Source: Azonexus sp.
GTDB lineage: Bacteria > Pseudomonadota > Gammaproteobacteria > Burkholderiales > Rhodocyclaceae
Direction: 5' to 3'
Length of the DNA: 64,000 nt
NCBI GenBank assembly: GCA_030696345.1
Contig: JAUYSK010000027.1
Coordinates: 124,001 to 188,000 of the forward strand
Under the pieces are notes generated by a model, which worked only from the letters and a program-made list of their open reading frames with translations, searched no databases and was not told the DNA's origin. This document shows positions 44,835-53,670 of the stretch, in pieces. The number at the start of each line of letters is the position of its first letter. Position 1 is the stretch's first letter. The translations under genes and the position numbers were made by a program.

Positions 44835-45911
44835 ATGCGTGTCGAACAAATCCTGCAGTTTTTACGCGACCATGGCGCCAAGACCTGCCATGAAGAACGC
44901 ATCCTGCGCGCTTGGACGCGGGCCCAGCCACTCGACAGCGGCGCCCGGCGCCGACGCGCTGAAGACTTCCACCCGCTCGAACTGCGCAATGCGCTGCCGG
45001 CACTGGAAGCCGAGCTAGCTGCGCTGGCCCGGGTCCGCTCGGAACACGCCGGTGAAGATGGCTCGGAACGCTTACTGGTCGAACTGAACGATGGCCAGAG
45101 CGTGGAAAGCGTACTGCTGCCGCGTGATGGGGTCTGCGTTTCAACCCAGGTTGGCTGCGCCGTCGGCTGCCTGTTCTGCATGACCGGTCGCGATGGCTTG
45201 CTGCGTCAGCTGGGCAGCGCCGAAATTGTCGCCCAGGTGGTGCTGGCCCGAGCTCGACGTACCGTCAAGCGCGTCGTTTTCATGGGCATGGGCGAACCTG
45301 CCCACAATCTCGACAATGTGCTGGAAGCGATCAATCTGCTCGGTACCGCTGGCGGCATTGGTCACAAGAATCTGGTGTTTTCGACCGTCGGTGATCGCCG
45401 GGTTTTCGAACGTTTACCGTGGGAGGTCGTCAAGCCGGCGCTGGCACTGTCGCTACACTCGACCAATGCCGAGCTGCGCGCCCGCCTGCTACCGAAGGCG
45501 CCACGCATCGACCCGGCCGAACTGGTCGAGCTTGCCGAGCAATACGCGCGCCGCACCGGCTACCCGGTCCAGTACCAATGGACGCTGCTCGATGGCATCA
45601 ATGACAGCGACGAGGAAATGGACGGCATCGTCCGGCTGCTGACCGGCAAGTACGCCATCATGAACCTGATTCCCTATAACGCCACCGAGGGTGAGGGTTT
45701 CAGGCGGCCGCCCCGCGAGCGTTCCGAAGCCATGGTTCGGAGCCTGCACCAGCGCCGCATCCTGACCAAGCTGCGCAATTCAGCCGGCCAGGATATCGAT
45801 GGCGGCTGCGGACAATTGCGCGCTCGCTCGCTTGATCCTGGCCCGGTGACGATCTCCCTGCCGATGAAAAACTCAGCCGGCAACCCCCTCCAGGGTCTGG
45901 CTGGCGAGTAA
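44835..45911 (+). CDS. RlmN-family radical SAM protein
   Basis: A 358-residue member of the RlmN/Cfr family of 23S rRNA/tRNA C2-adenosine methyltransferases. The radical SAM cluster motif is CAVGCLFC, preceded by GVCVSTQVG. The second essential cysteine is in GQDIDGGCGQL near the C-terminus. VVFMGMGEPAHNLDNVLEAI and ALSLHSTNAELRARLLPKA are also family blocks. The N-terminus is shorter and diverges from standard RlmN, so this may be a paralog rather than the housekeeping enzyme. Its 3' end overlaps the convergent GGDEF-EAL gene by 39 bp. Confidence 0.82.
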   Translation: MRVEQILQFLRDHGAKTCHEERILRAWTRAQPLDSGARRRRAEDFHPLELRNALPALEAELAALARVRSEHAGEDGSERLLVELNDGQSVESVLLPRDGVCVSTQVGCAVGCLFCMTGRDGLLRQLGSAEIVAQVVLARARRTVKRVVFMGMGEPAHNLDNVLEAINLLGTAGGIGHKNLVFSTVGDRRVFERLPWEVVKPALALSLHSTNAELRARLLPKAPRIDPAELVELAEQYARRTGYPVQYQWTLLDGINDSDEEMDGIVRLLTGKYAIMNLIPYNATEGEGFRRPPRERSEAMVRSLHQRRILTKLRNSAGQDIDGGCGQLRARSLDPGPVTISLPMKNSAGNPLQGLAGE

Positions 45912-48467
45912 TCTGCCCATTTCTTCGGCCGGCTGCGGTCGACCGAACAAATAGCCCTGAAACTGATCGCAGCCGTGTTCCATCAGGTAAATACGCTGCG
46001 CTTCAGTTTCGACGCCCTCGGCAATGACCGACAGATCAAGCTCGTGCGCCATGGCGATAATGGCCGAGGCCAGCTTGATGGTTTCTCCGTCTTCGTTGAT
46101 CTCGCAGACGAACGAACGATCAATCTTCAGTGACTGCACCGGGAACTGCTTCAGGTAGCTGAGCGAGGAATAGCCGGTGCCGAAATCGTCGATGGAAACG
46201 TGGACATGCATGCTGAGCAGGGTTTGCAGCACGTGTGTTGCACGGTTGGCGTTGCGCATCAGCAGGGATTCGGTCAGTTCAAGATCAAGCAGTTGCGGCG
46301 GAATACCGTGTTCGGCCAGGGCGAGGGAAACCAGTTGCGGCAGATCCTGCTGCGCGAACTGGTGAGCCGAAATATTCACCGCCACCGGCACGACCAGCAA
46401 CCCGGCATCGAGCCAGGCCCGTTGCTGGGCGCAGACGCTCTTGATGGCCCATTCGCCAAAGGTGTTGATCAGCCCGTTTTCCTCGGCCAGCGGAATGAAT
46501 CGGTCTGGTGGAATCATGCCGTGCTCACGATGTTTCCAGCGCATCAGGGCTTCGGCACCGACCAGTTCGCCAGTCTTCGCATCGACCTTCGGCTGGTAGT
46601 ACATCATCAGTTCGCCGCGCTCCAGCGCCCCGTAAAGATCGTTCTCCAGCAGCAGTTCGCCGAGCGAAGCGGTATTGATCTCGGAAGAGAAGAAGCGGAA
46701 GGTATTTCGCCCTTCTTCCTTGGCCCGATACATTGCCGCATCGGCCTTGCGCAGCAACTCGGAGGCCGTCTGGCCATCATCCGGGTAGAGCACGATGCCG
46801 GCGCTGCCACTGACCGTCAGTTCGTGACCGGCCAGCAGGTAGGGCTGGCAGAGCGCCGCGAGCAGCTTGCGCGTGACATGCATGGCATCCTGGCGATGAT
46901 CGAGTTCGGGCAGGACAACAACAAACTCGTCGCCGCCCTGGCGTGACAGCGTATCGGTATCGCGCAACACCGAAAGGCCGCGCTGGGCCGCCTGTACCAG
47001 CAACTGGTCGCCGACTTCATGACCAAGCGTGTCATTGATGTTCTTGAAACGATCAAGGTCGACGAAAACCAGCCCCATCGGCTTGCTGCTCCGCCGGGAC
47101 TTGAGCATGGCCTGACTGATCCGGTCTTCCAGCAGCAGGCGGTTGGGCAAGCCGGTCAATACGTCATGGTGGGCCAGATGGTGGATGCGCGCTTCGTTCT
47201 GCTTGCGCTCGGAAATATCGGTAAAGACGCCGATGTAATGGGTAACCTCCCCGTGCTCGTCACGAACGGCAGCAATCGACAGCCATTCCGGGTAGATGCC
47301 GCCATCCTTGCGACGATTCCAGATTTCGCCCTGCCAGTGACCGATTTCGTTCAGGTCGGACCACATCTGGCGATAGAACTCGGGGCTCTGTTGCCCTGAA
47401 TTGAGAATGGCCGGGGTCTGGCCAATGACCTCAGCCTGCTCATAACCGGAAATGACCGTAAAAGCGGGGTTCACCGCAACGATGCGGGAATCGGCACCGG
47501 TAATCGTCATTCCCTCCGTGGCATTGGTAAACACCGTCGCGTAGAGCCGCAATTCCGCATCTGTCCGCCGCTGCGCCTCGTAGCGCTCGGCCAGATTGGC
47601 GTGGGCCAGGCCCAGTTCGCGCCGGTCGCGCTCGAAACGAAACAGGGCATAGATCGCATAGACCGCCAGCAGCAGTGAAACCAAGTAGAGCAACTGCCGG
47701 TGGTAGCTGGCGAGACGAAGGGCGTCTTCGTGCCCCTGGACATAAACCCGGGTCACTTCCTCAAGCAGCGCCGAGGACGAGGAGCGCATAATGCGTTCGA
47801 CCAGTGCATCGACTTCGGGACGGCGCTCGATGATCGCACCGGCATGGACGAGCAGCTGATTCATCGAAATCGGCCCGTCAATCTGGATATTCTGCTGCCG
47901 CAACTGAGCCAGCTGCTGGTTCAGCCTTTCTGGTGTATCGAGTTTTACGCCGCGCGCCAGGCCGAGCAGACGCCGGACAAAGTGCTCGAACTCGCCAGAC
48001 TTTCGCACATCCGGCTTCTGCAGCGCCACTTCAGCCGCCAACGGAAAATACAACTCAGAGTTGCGCAAAATGGCATTACTCCGCTTGAAAAGGTCTACGT
48101 CACCCGCCTTTTCGCGCTGGCTGGCGATCAGCTTGCCAAGCAACAACTTGAGCTGACCCTGGCCGACTTCCGGCAGGGAGGCAGGAATCCGTTGCAGCGT
48201 GTCCTGTTCATTCTGGATGGTCTGGACATGACGAACCAGCGGATCGTAATTCTGCAGAAGGTCGGCGTAGCTGGCGAGCACCGCGGCATTCAGCTCAACA
48301 TCGGCCTGTTGCACCCGACGCAGCGATTGCATGTAGGCATAATGAGTCTCCGGTGAGACATCATCTGCCTGGACGAACAGCCAGGTGACCAGTGCCAGCA
48401 GCGTCGCGAAACCGAGAACGAGGCGAAAACCTTGCCCGCCCTCGATACGGAAATTACGCCGGGTCAT
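45873..48467 (-). CDS. Membrane GGDEF-EAL protein with periplasmic helical sensor and PAS
   Basis: An 864-residue c-di-GMP enzyme. A periplasmic all-helical region (about 34-257, DAHL-like) is bounded by helices near 14-32 and 258-278. A PAS domain (about 310-425) follows. The GGDEF domain keeps GGDEF at 511-515 with an I-site RDTD at 502-505, five residues ahead. The EAL domain keeps EAL at 639-641, DDFGTGYSSL and EGVET. Both activities could therefore be real. The start overlaps the cytochrome c peroxidase stop by 4 bp, linking it to peroxide handling. Confidence 0.93.
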   Translation of the reverse strand: MTRRNFRIEGGQGFRLVLGFATLLALVTWLFVQADDVSPETHYAYMQSLRRVQQADVELNAAVLASYADLLQNYDPLVRHVQTIQNEQDTLQRIPASLPEVGQGQLKLLLGKLIASQREKAGDVDLFKRSNAILRNSELYFPLAAEVALQKPDVRKSGEFEHFVRRLLGLARGVKLDTPERLNQQLAQLRQQNIQIDGPISMNQLLVHAGAIIERRPEVDALVERIMRSSSSALLEEVTRVYVQGHEDALRLASYHRQLLYLVSLLLAVYAIYALFRFERDRRELGLAHANLAERYEAQRRTDAELRLYATVFTNATEGMTITGADSRIVAVNPAFTVISGYEQAEVIGQTPAILNSGQQSPEFYRQMWSDLNEIGHWQGEIWNRRKDGGIYPEWLSIAAVRDEHGEVTHYIGVFTDISERKQNEARIHHLAHHDVLTGLPNRLLLEDRISQAMLKSRRSSKPMGLVFVDLDRFKNINDTLGHEVGDQLLVQAAQRGLSVLRDTDTLSRQGGDEFVVVLPELDHRQDAMHVTRKLLAALCQPYLLAGHELTVSGSAGIVLYPDDGQTASELLRKADAAMYRAKEEGRNTFRFFSSEINTASLGELLLENDLYGALERGELMMYYQPKVDAKTGELVGAEALMRWKHREHGMIPPDRFIPLAEENGLINTFGEWAIKSVCAQQRAWLDAGLLVVPVAVNISAHQFAQQDLPQLVSLALAEHGIPPQLLDLELTESLLMRNANRATHVLQTLLSMHVHVSIDDFGTGYSSLSYLKQFPVQSLKIDRSFVCEINEDGETIKLASAIIAMAHELDLSVIAEGVETEAQRIYLMEHGCDQFQGYLFGRPQPAEEMGRLLASQTLEGVAG

Positions 48468-49492
48468 GGTGAGCCCACTGCCGGCAGATCACCAGTCAGG
48501 GTTTTCAGGAAGGCAACAATCGCTTCGACATCCCCATGGGAAAGATCACGTCCCAATTGATAGCGCGCCATGACAGTCACCGCCTGTGCCAGCGTATCGG
48601 CCGAGCCATCATGAAAATACGGGGCGGTCTGCGCCACGTTGCGCAGGCTGGGCACCTTGAAGACATGCCTGTCCTCTTCACGCTGGGTCACGCTAAACCG
48701 CCCCAGATCATCCTTGGTCGTTTCACGGCCGGCAAAGTAGTCACCGAGCACGCCAAACTTCTGATACATGTTGCCCCCCACCAGCGCCCCCTGATGGCAA
48801 CTGGTACAGCCAAGTTCGCGAAAACGCCGGTAGCCTTCAATTTCGAGCGGTGTCAGGACGCTGGTTTCACCAAACAGGTAACGGTCGAAACGGGAGTTCA
48901 AAGTGACCAGCGAACGTTCGAAGGTAGCAATCGCATTCAGCACATTCTCGATGGTCAAGCCGTTGACGTAGGCACGTTTGAATTCTTTCTTGAGTGCTGC
49001 ATCTTCCTCAAGCCGGGCCAGTACCTGCGGCAAGGTCGCCCCCATTTCGATGGGGTTCTGAATCGGCCCCGCCGCCTGTTCTTCCAGCGTCGCTGCCCGG
49101 CCATTCCAGAACTGGGCCAGGCTGTAACCGCTGTTGAACACGGTTGGCGCGTTGATGCCACCGATGGCACCGCCGATACCCACCGAGAAGCGGCGGCCGT
49201 CAACGCCGCCTTTGCCGAGATCATGACATGAAGCACAGGTGACCGAAAAATCACCCGACAGCCGTGCATCGTGAAACAGTTTCTCACCCAGGGCGACGCG
49301 CAGGGGATCAAGATTGGCGATCGGTTCGAGCGGCAAAATGGGCTGCAGCACATTCTCCCGCATGGCAAAAACCGGCTGCACCGGCGGCTCGGCCGGCGCT
49401 GACTGCCGCCCTGACCAGAGCAGCCAGACTGCCCCGCCAATCAGCGATAGCAGAAACAATGTCAGGGGATAGCGAATGCCGGCTAATTTCAT
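48464..49492 (-). CDS. Membrane-anchored dihaem cytochrome c peroxidase family protein
   Basis: A 342-residue CcpA/MauG-family protein with an N-terminal anchor helix (LTLFLLSLIGGAVWLLW). Two haem c sites are present: CASCH near residue 95 and CTSCH near 240, each with downstream Met or His candidates. FNSGYSLAQFWNGRAATLEEQAAGPIQNPIEM is a CCP block. It reduces H2O2 with electrons from cytochrome c in the periplasm. The ATG at 49492 is chosen for the anchor; a frame opening at 49609 overlaps the upstream gene. It is translationally coupled to the GGDEF-EAL gene. Confidence 0.9.
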   Translation of the reverse strand: MKLAGIRYPLTLFLLSLIGGAVWLLWSGRQSAPAEPPVQPVFAMRENVLQPILPLEPIANLDPLRVALGEKLFHDARLSGDFSVTCASCHDLGKGGVDGRRFSVGIGGAIGGINAPTVFNSGYSLAQFWNGRAATLEEQAAGPIQNPIEMGATLPQVLARLEEDAALKKEFKRAYVNGLTIENVLNAIATFERSLVTLNSRFDRYLFGETSVLTPLEIEGYRRFRELGCTSCHQGALVGGNMYQKFGVLGDYFAGRETTKDDLGRFSVTQREEDRHVFKVPSLRNVAQTAPYFHDGSADTLAQAVTVMARYQLGRDLSHGDVEAIVAFLKTLTGDLPAVGSP

Positions 49493-49580
49493 GGTCAAAT
49501 TATGCCTTGATTGAGATAAAAATTTCACCAAATTGGGCGAAAACCGGCACCAGATGGCGCTTGCCGCAAAAATATAACGA

Positions 49581-50558
49581 TTAGGCGCCCCCCCCGGCCA
49601 TGGCGACACAATTCTTCCCGGCTTGCTTGGCCTTGTAACTCGCTTCGTCGGCTCGACGAATCAGCGAAGCCTCACCATCCCCGCTGACATATTCAGCAAC
49701 CCCGATGCTCACCGTACAGTGAATCGAGCGACCATCTGCGGCGAACACCTCCTCGCCGGCGAACTCGCTACGCAGCCGCTCGGCCAGCGTGTAAGCCACC
49801 TCAGCCGTCGCCTCGGGCAGCAAGACAACAAACTCTTCGCCACCGTAGCGGTAAGCACTATCGGTTCGCCGCAGACATTGGGTAATCACCAGCGCCAGCG
49901 CCTGCAACACGCGGTCCCCCTCAAGATGGCCAAAGGTGTCGTTGATGCACTTGAAATTATCGCAATCAAGCACCAACAGGGAGAGCGGACGGCGATAGCG
50001 GGCAGCGCGTTCGAGTTCGTCCAGCAGGTTTTCATGCAGGCAGCGCGAGTTGAACAGCCCGGTCAGTGAATCGGTCAGGCTCAGCTGGCGGTAGCGTTCC
50101 TCGCTTTCCCGCAGCGCCTCTTCGGCCTGCCGGCGGGCACTGACATCCTGCAAGGTTTCGATGGCACCGATGATTTCACCGGCAGCATTGCGCAAAGGTG
50201 CCGCCGTAAAGAAGAGCCAGCGCCCGCCATCACCGAAATGCGGGAAAAAATCTTCGGCTTCGAAAGCGCCCTCAATGAGTTCCGAACGTTTGAATTTGCC
50301 TCGGTAAAACCGGTCCACATGCCCTTCGAGCGCACGATCAACAATCAGGTCAGCCATGATCGGTCGGGGTTCTTCGTAGAAGGCACGCCACTGATCCCGG
50401 CTGCCGATCATCTGGGAGGCGGGCACCCCGGTCAGCACGGCGCACGCACGATTCCAGTGAGTCACCCGATGCTGGGCATCGATGACGATCGTGGCCACCG
50501 GATTGCCTTCCATCAACTGTGAAAGGTCGAATCCTTCTCCGCAGGGTGCCAATGGCAT
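49581..50558 (-). CDS. PAS-GGDEF diguanylate cyclase
   Basis: A 325-residue cytosolic protein. A PAS domain spans about residues 13-145 (GNPVATIVIDAQHRVTHWNRACAVLTG). The GGDEF domain has GGEEF at 239-243, magnesium-binding LDCDNFKCINDTFGH, and an intact I-site RRTD at 230-233. It should be an active, feedback-inhibited diguanylate cyclase. It precedes the peroxidase gene by 88 bp on the same strand, and its start faces nth. Confidence 0.94.
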   Translation of the reverse strand: MPLAPCGEGFDLSQLMEGNPVATIVIDAQHRVTHWNRACAVLTGVPASQMIGSRDQWRAFYEEPRPIMADLIVDRALEGHVDRFYRGKFKRSELIEGAFEAEDFFPHFGDGGRWLFFTAAPLRNAAGEIIGAIETLQDVSARRQAEEALRESEERYRQLSLTDSLTGLFNSRCLHENLLDELERAARYRRPLSLLVLDCDNFKCINDTFGHLEGDRVLQALALVITQCLRRTDSAYRYGGEEFVVLLPEATAEVAYTLAERLRSEFAGEEVFAADGRSIHCTVSIGVAEYVSGDGEASLIRRADEASYKAKQAGKNCVAMAGGGA

Positions 50559-50651
50559 GAAAGCCGCACTCCTTCTCTGTCGGGTAACATTCTGTTTTGT
50601 GCAATATGGCGTATTCTGCTACGCCTGACAATCCATCATCGCCGATACCCC

Positions 50652-51284
50652 GTGAAAAAAGCCGATATCGAGCTCTTCTACACCCGCCTGCGCGCCGCCA
50701 ATCCGGCGCCGACGACCGAACTGAATTACGCCACGCCGTTCCAGTTGCTGGTCGCCGTGATCCTTTCGGCGCAGGCGACCGACGTTGGCGTGAACAAGGC
50801 CACCAGCCGCCTGTTCCTGGTTGCCCCAACGCCGGAGAAGATGCTGGCCCTCGGCGAGGAAGGCCTTGCCGAATACATCAAGACCATCGGCCTGTTCCGC
50901 ACCAAGGCGAAAAATGTCATCGCCACCTGCCGCATCCTGCTTGAACAACACGCCGGCGTCGTGCCGGCCGACCGCACCGCGCTCGAAGCCCTGCCCGGTG
51001 TTGGCCGAAAGACCGCCAACGTCGTGCTCAATACCGCCTTCGGCGAGCCGACGATTGCCGTCGACACCCACATCTTCCGGCTCGGCAACCGCACCGGACT
51101 GGCGCCGGGCAAGACGGTGCTCGATGTCGAGCAAAAACTGCTCCGCGTCACTCAGGCAGAATTCAAAAAAGATGCCCATCACTGGCTGATCCTTCATGGC
51201 CGCTATGTCTGCAAGGCGCGCAAGCCCGAATGCAGCGGCTGCGTTGTCGCCGATCTTTGCAGCTTCAAGGGAAAGACATTATGA
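50652..51284 (+). CDS. nth: Endonuclease III
   Basis: DNA glycosylase/AP lyase for oxidised pyrimidines, 210 residues. The helix-hairpin-helix LPGVGRKTANVV contains catalytic K120; D138 is in AVDTHIFRLGNR. The [4Fe-4S] ligands are C187, C194, C197 and C203. The start is GTG. In many proteobacteria nth directly follows the rnf/rsx operon; here about 5.8 kb separates them. The stop overlaps the FIST gene (ATGA). Confidence 0.97.
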   Translation: MKKADIELFYTRLRAANPAPTTELNYATPFQLLVAVILSAQATDVGVNKATSRLFLVAPTPEKMLALGEEGLAEYIKTIGLFRTKAKNVIATCRILLEQHAGVVPADRTALEALPGVGRKTANVVLNTAFGEPTIAVDTHIFRLGNRTGLAPGKTVLDVEQKLLRVTQAEFKKDAHHWLILHGRYVCKARKPECSGCVVADLCSFKGKTL

Positions 51285-52300
51285 AAGTCGCCACTGGCCT
51301 CGCTTCCGGCTTGCGTCCAACCCCGGAGCTGGTCGAAGAAGCCGTCCGCATGGCACTGGCCAAGGCCGGACTGGAGCGGGCCGAACAACTCGTCCTGCTG
51401 CTCAGCCACGACTTCATTCGCCAGCCCAAGCCGGCCGTCCTCGCCGCCGCCCGCGCCGCAGGTTGCCTGCAGGTCAGCGGCTGCACCACGAGCGGCCTAT
51501 TCACCGAGGAAGGCTGGCAAATCGATCAACCGACTGCCGCAGCGCTGGTTATCGGGGAAAACCCGGCAACAACATCGCCCGACGCAACCCCCATGCTCTC
51601 GTTCAGCGGCCAAGGCACGCTGCCTTACGACTGGCAGACCCCGGAAGCCCGTGCCGGCCTGCTCGAAGCCAATGCGGCCGCCTGGGTCCATGGCCGGATA
51701 ATGACCAATGCCTGTGCCGAATTCCGCCTGCCCGGGCTGAACTGCCAGCGCGCCCTGTCGACCGGTCTGCGCAGTCTCGGCGACGCGCTGGCTGTCGAAC
51801 TCAGCGATGATTACGAATTGCGCCGGGTGGGCGGCCACAGCGCCGTCGACAGCCTGCACCGTGCCCTGCCGCCGGAGCTTCGCCAATATCCGCCACTGCA
51901 CCATATTGCCCTGCTGCGCCAAGCGGATGAACCGGCGATTCCCATCCTTTCGGCCAATGCCGATGGTTCGCTGACGCTGGCCGCGCCGCTGGCGCCGGGC
52001 GACAAAATCAGCTGGGCGATCCGTCAGCCACTGGCCGCCGAGGAAGACATGCGACAGGCGCTGCGAGCCGTCGCCGATGACATTACCAAACCCGATTTCG
52101 GGCTGATCTTCTCCTGCATCGGCCGTGGCCCGCTCTTTTATGGCGACGACGACCGCGATCTGGTGGCCTTTCGCGAACAGTTCCCGGACACACCGCTGCT
52201 CGGCGCTTACGGCAGCGGCCAGATTTTCCCGGTCGGTGACAAAAACTGCCTGTTCCAGAATTCCGTGATCACCCTACTTTTTTCGAGCGCTCATGTTTAA
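51281..52300 (+). CDS. FIST-domain sensory protein
   Basis: A 339-residue protein with an N-terminal FIST domain (residues about 25-200, GLASGLRPTPELVEEAVRMALAKAGLERAEQLVLLLSHDF...VSGCTTSGLFTEEGW) and a FIST_C domain (about 215-335, DDITKPDFGLIFSCIGRGPLFYGDDDRDLVAFREQFPDTPLLGAYGSGQIFPVG). FIST domains are thought to sense small ligands such as amino acids. It has no output domain. It is coupled to nth by a 4-bp overlap and to the DUF1841 gene by an 8-bp overlap. Confidence 0.9.
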   Translation: MKVATGLASGLRPTPELVEEAVRMALAKAGLERAEQLVLLLSHDFIRQPKPAVLAAARAAGCLQVSGCTTSGLFTEEGWQIDQPTAAALVIGENPATTSPDATPMLSFSGQGTLPYDWQTPEARAGLLEANAAAWVHGRIMTNACAEFRLPGLNCQRALSTGLRSLGDALAVELSDDYELRRVGGHSAVDSLHRALPPELRQYPPLHHIALLRQADEPAIPILSANADGSLTLAAPLAPGDKISWAIRQPLAAEEDMRQALRAVADDITKPDFGLIFSCIGRGPLFYGDDDRDLVAFREQFPDTPLLGAYGSGQIFPVGDKNCLFQNSVITLLFSSAHV

Positions 52301-52724
52301 CCCCTCCCGCGAGCAGGTTCGCCGCTTCTTTTGCGATGCCTGGAAGAAACATCAGGAACGTCTGCCGCTGGTCGGCGCCGAAGTCACCGCTGCCGACCTG
52401 GCCGCCCGCCACCCGGAATACCACGCCTTGCTGGGCGATGCCGATGGGGCGCTGGACAAGGAATGGACGCCGGAAGGTGGCCAGATGAACCCTTTCCTCC
52501 ATCTCTCGCTTCACCTTGCCATCCACGAACAGCTCAGCATCGACCAGCCCCCGGGCATCCGGGCCGCCTTCGACAATCTGCGCCGACGCATGGAACCGCA
52601 CGATGCCGAACATGTGCTGATCGAATGTCTGGGAGAAACCATCTGGCGCGGCCAGCGGGAAAACAAGCCGATGGACGCCGTGGCCTACGTCGATGCCGTG
52701 CGCCGCAAGTCCAGCCCGATCTGA
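52293..52724 (+). CDS. DUF1841 family protein
   Basis: A 143-residue soluble protein with the conserved DUF1841 blocks NPSREQVRRFFCDAWKKH, NPFLHLSLHLAIHEQLSIDQPPGIR and HDAEHVLIECLGETIWRGQRENKPMDAVAYVDAVRR. Its function is not known. Clustered histidines suggest metal binding, which is only a guess. It overlaps the FIST gene by 8 bp. Confidence 0.85.
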   Translation: MFNPSREQVRRFFCDAWKKHQERLPLVGAEVTAADLAARHPEYHALLGDADGALDKEWTPEGGQMNPFLHLSLHLAIHEQLSIDQPPGIRAAFDNLRRRMEPHDAEHVLIECLGETIWRGQRENKPMDAVAYVDAVRRKSSPI

Positions 52725-52763
52725 AACACGATTGCTGCGGTCAACCAGAAAAAAGAGGTAAAA

Positions 52764-53423
52764 ATGAAACGTCGTAATCTGCTCAAGGGCATCGCCACAG
52801 TGGTGCTGGCCGAACGTCTGGGTGCCCTGCAAACCGCCTGGGCTGTTGGTGCCAAGCTGCCACCGCCCGGGCTGCACCGTTTCAGCGGCCCGGTGCTGAT
52901 CAACGGCCAGCCGGCACGGCTGGGCATGCCTGTCCGCCCCGGCGATACGGTCACCACCGGCGCTGGCGGGGAGGCCATCTACATCATTGGCAACGACGCC
53001 TACCTGCAGCGCGACCGTTCGGTCGTCAACATCACGGGCGATGCAATTAAAAGCGGCCTGCGGGTATTGAGCGGAAAACTGCTCTCGGTCTTCGGCAAGG
53101 GCGAAAAGCGGATCGCCACGCCAACCGCGACTATCGGCATACGTGGCACCGGCTGCTATATCGAGGCGACGGATGACAAGGTGTATTTCTGCCTTTGCTA
53201 CGGCACGGCAGATGTCGCTTCACTGAAGAATCCGGCGCAGGTCGAGACCATTGAAACCAGCCACCATGACCACCCGGTCTATCTGCAGGCCGACGGCAGC
53301 CAGATGATGGTGCCGGCACCAATGGTCAACCACACCGATGCTGAACTGATCCTGCTCGAAAGCCTGGTCGGCCGCGTCCCGCCGTTCTACGGCAAGGCGG
53401 GTTACGGCGGGAAAAATTATTGA
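52764..53423 (+). CDS. Exported FecR-domain-like protein
   Basis: A 219-residue protein with an N-terminal export signal of twin-arginine flavour (KRRNLLKGIATVVL...AWA). The mature part follows the FecR-domain pattern: LINGQPARLGMPVRPGDTVTTGAGGEAIYIIGNDAYLQRDRSVVNI, then GKLLSVFGKGEKRIATPTATIGIRGTGCYIEA, as in stand-alone periplasmic FecR proteins. A CYIEA...CLCYG cysteine group and DHP/HTD histidines follow. It has no membrane helix, unlike true FecR anti-sigma regulators. It follows the DUF1841 gene by 39 bp with AAAGAGG upstream. Confidence 0.78.
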   Translation: MKRRNLLKGIATVVLAERLGALQTAWAVGAKLPPPGLHRFSGPVLINGQPARLGMPVRPGDTVTTGAGGEAIYIIGNDAYLQRDRSVVNITGDAIKSGLRVLSGKLLSVFGKGEKRIATPTATIGIRGTGCYIEATDDKVYFCLCYGTADVASLKNPAQVETIETSHHDHPVYLQADGSQMMVPAPMVNHTDAELILLESLVGRVPPFYGKAGYGGKNY

Positions 53424-53602
53424 TTCGGCCCGAGAATGTTCAAATGTTTAGCTTGTTTCTGAGTCACTGATTCACGGACAAATAAGGCGCAACGAATCAA
53501 ACATTGGAGCGGTCGAATCTGAATGTCGGAATACTTTACAAACGAATCCATCCAGAAATTCAAAAGCAAAAAAATCCTCTCAAAAACAGACGCATGACAA
53601 AT

Positions 53603-53620
53603 ACGGCACGATTTATGCTT
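53603..53620 (+). promoter_or_regulatory. Sigma-54 (-24/-12) type promoter upstream of the VPEP PEP-CTERM gene
   Basis: ACGGCACGATTTATGCTT has GG (53605-53606) and GC (53617-53618) ten bases apart, and GGCACG matches the RpoN -24 box exactly. The -12 box is ATGCT where TTGCT is usual. The coding start is about 52 bp downstream. Confidence 0.55.
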
Positions 53621-53670
53621 TAGGTTATTGGTTTTCAAACTTAAGATTGAACCACTTCAAAAGGATAGCC

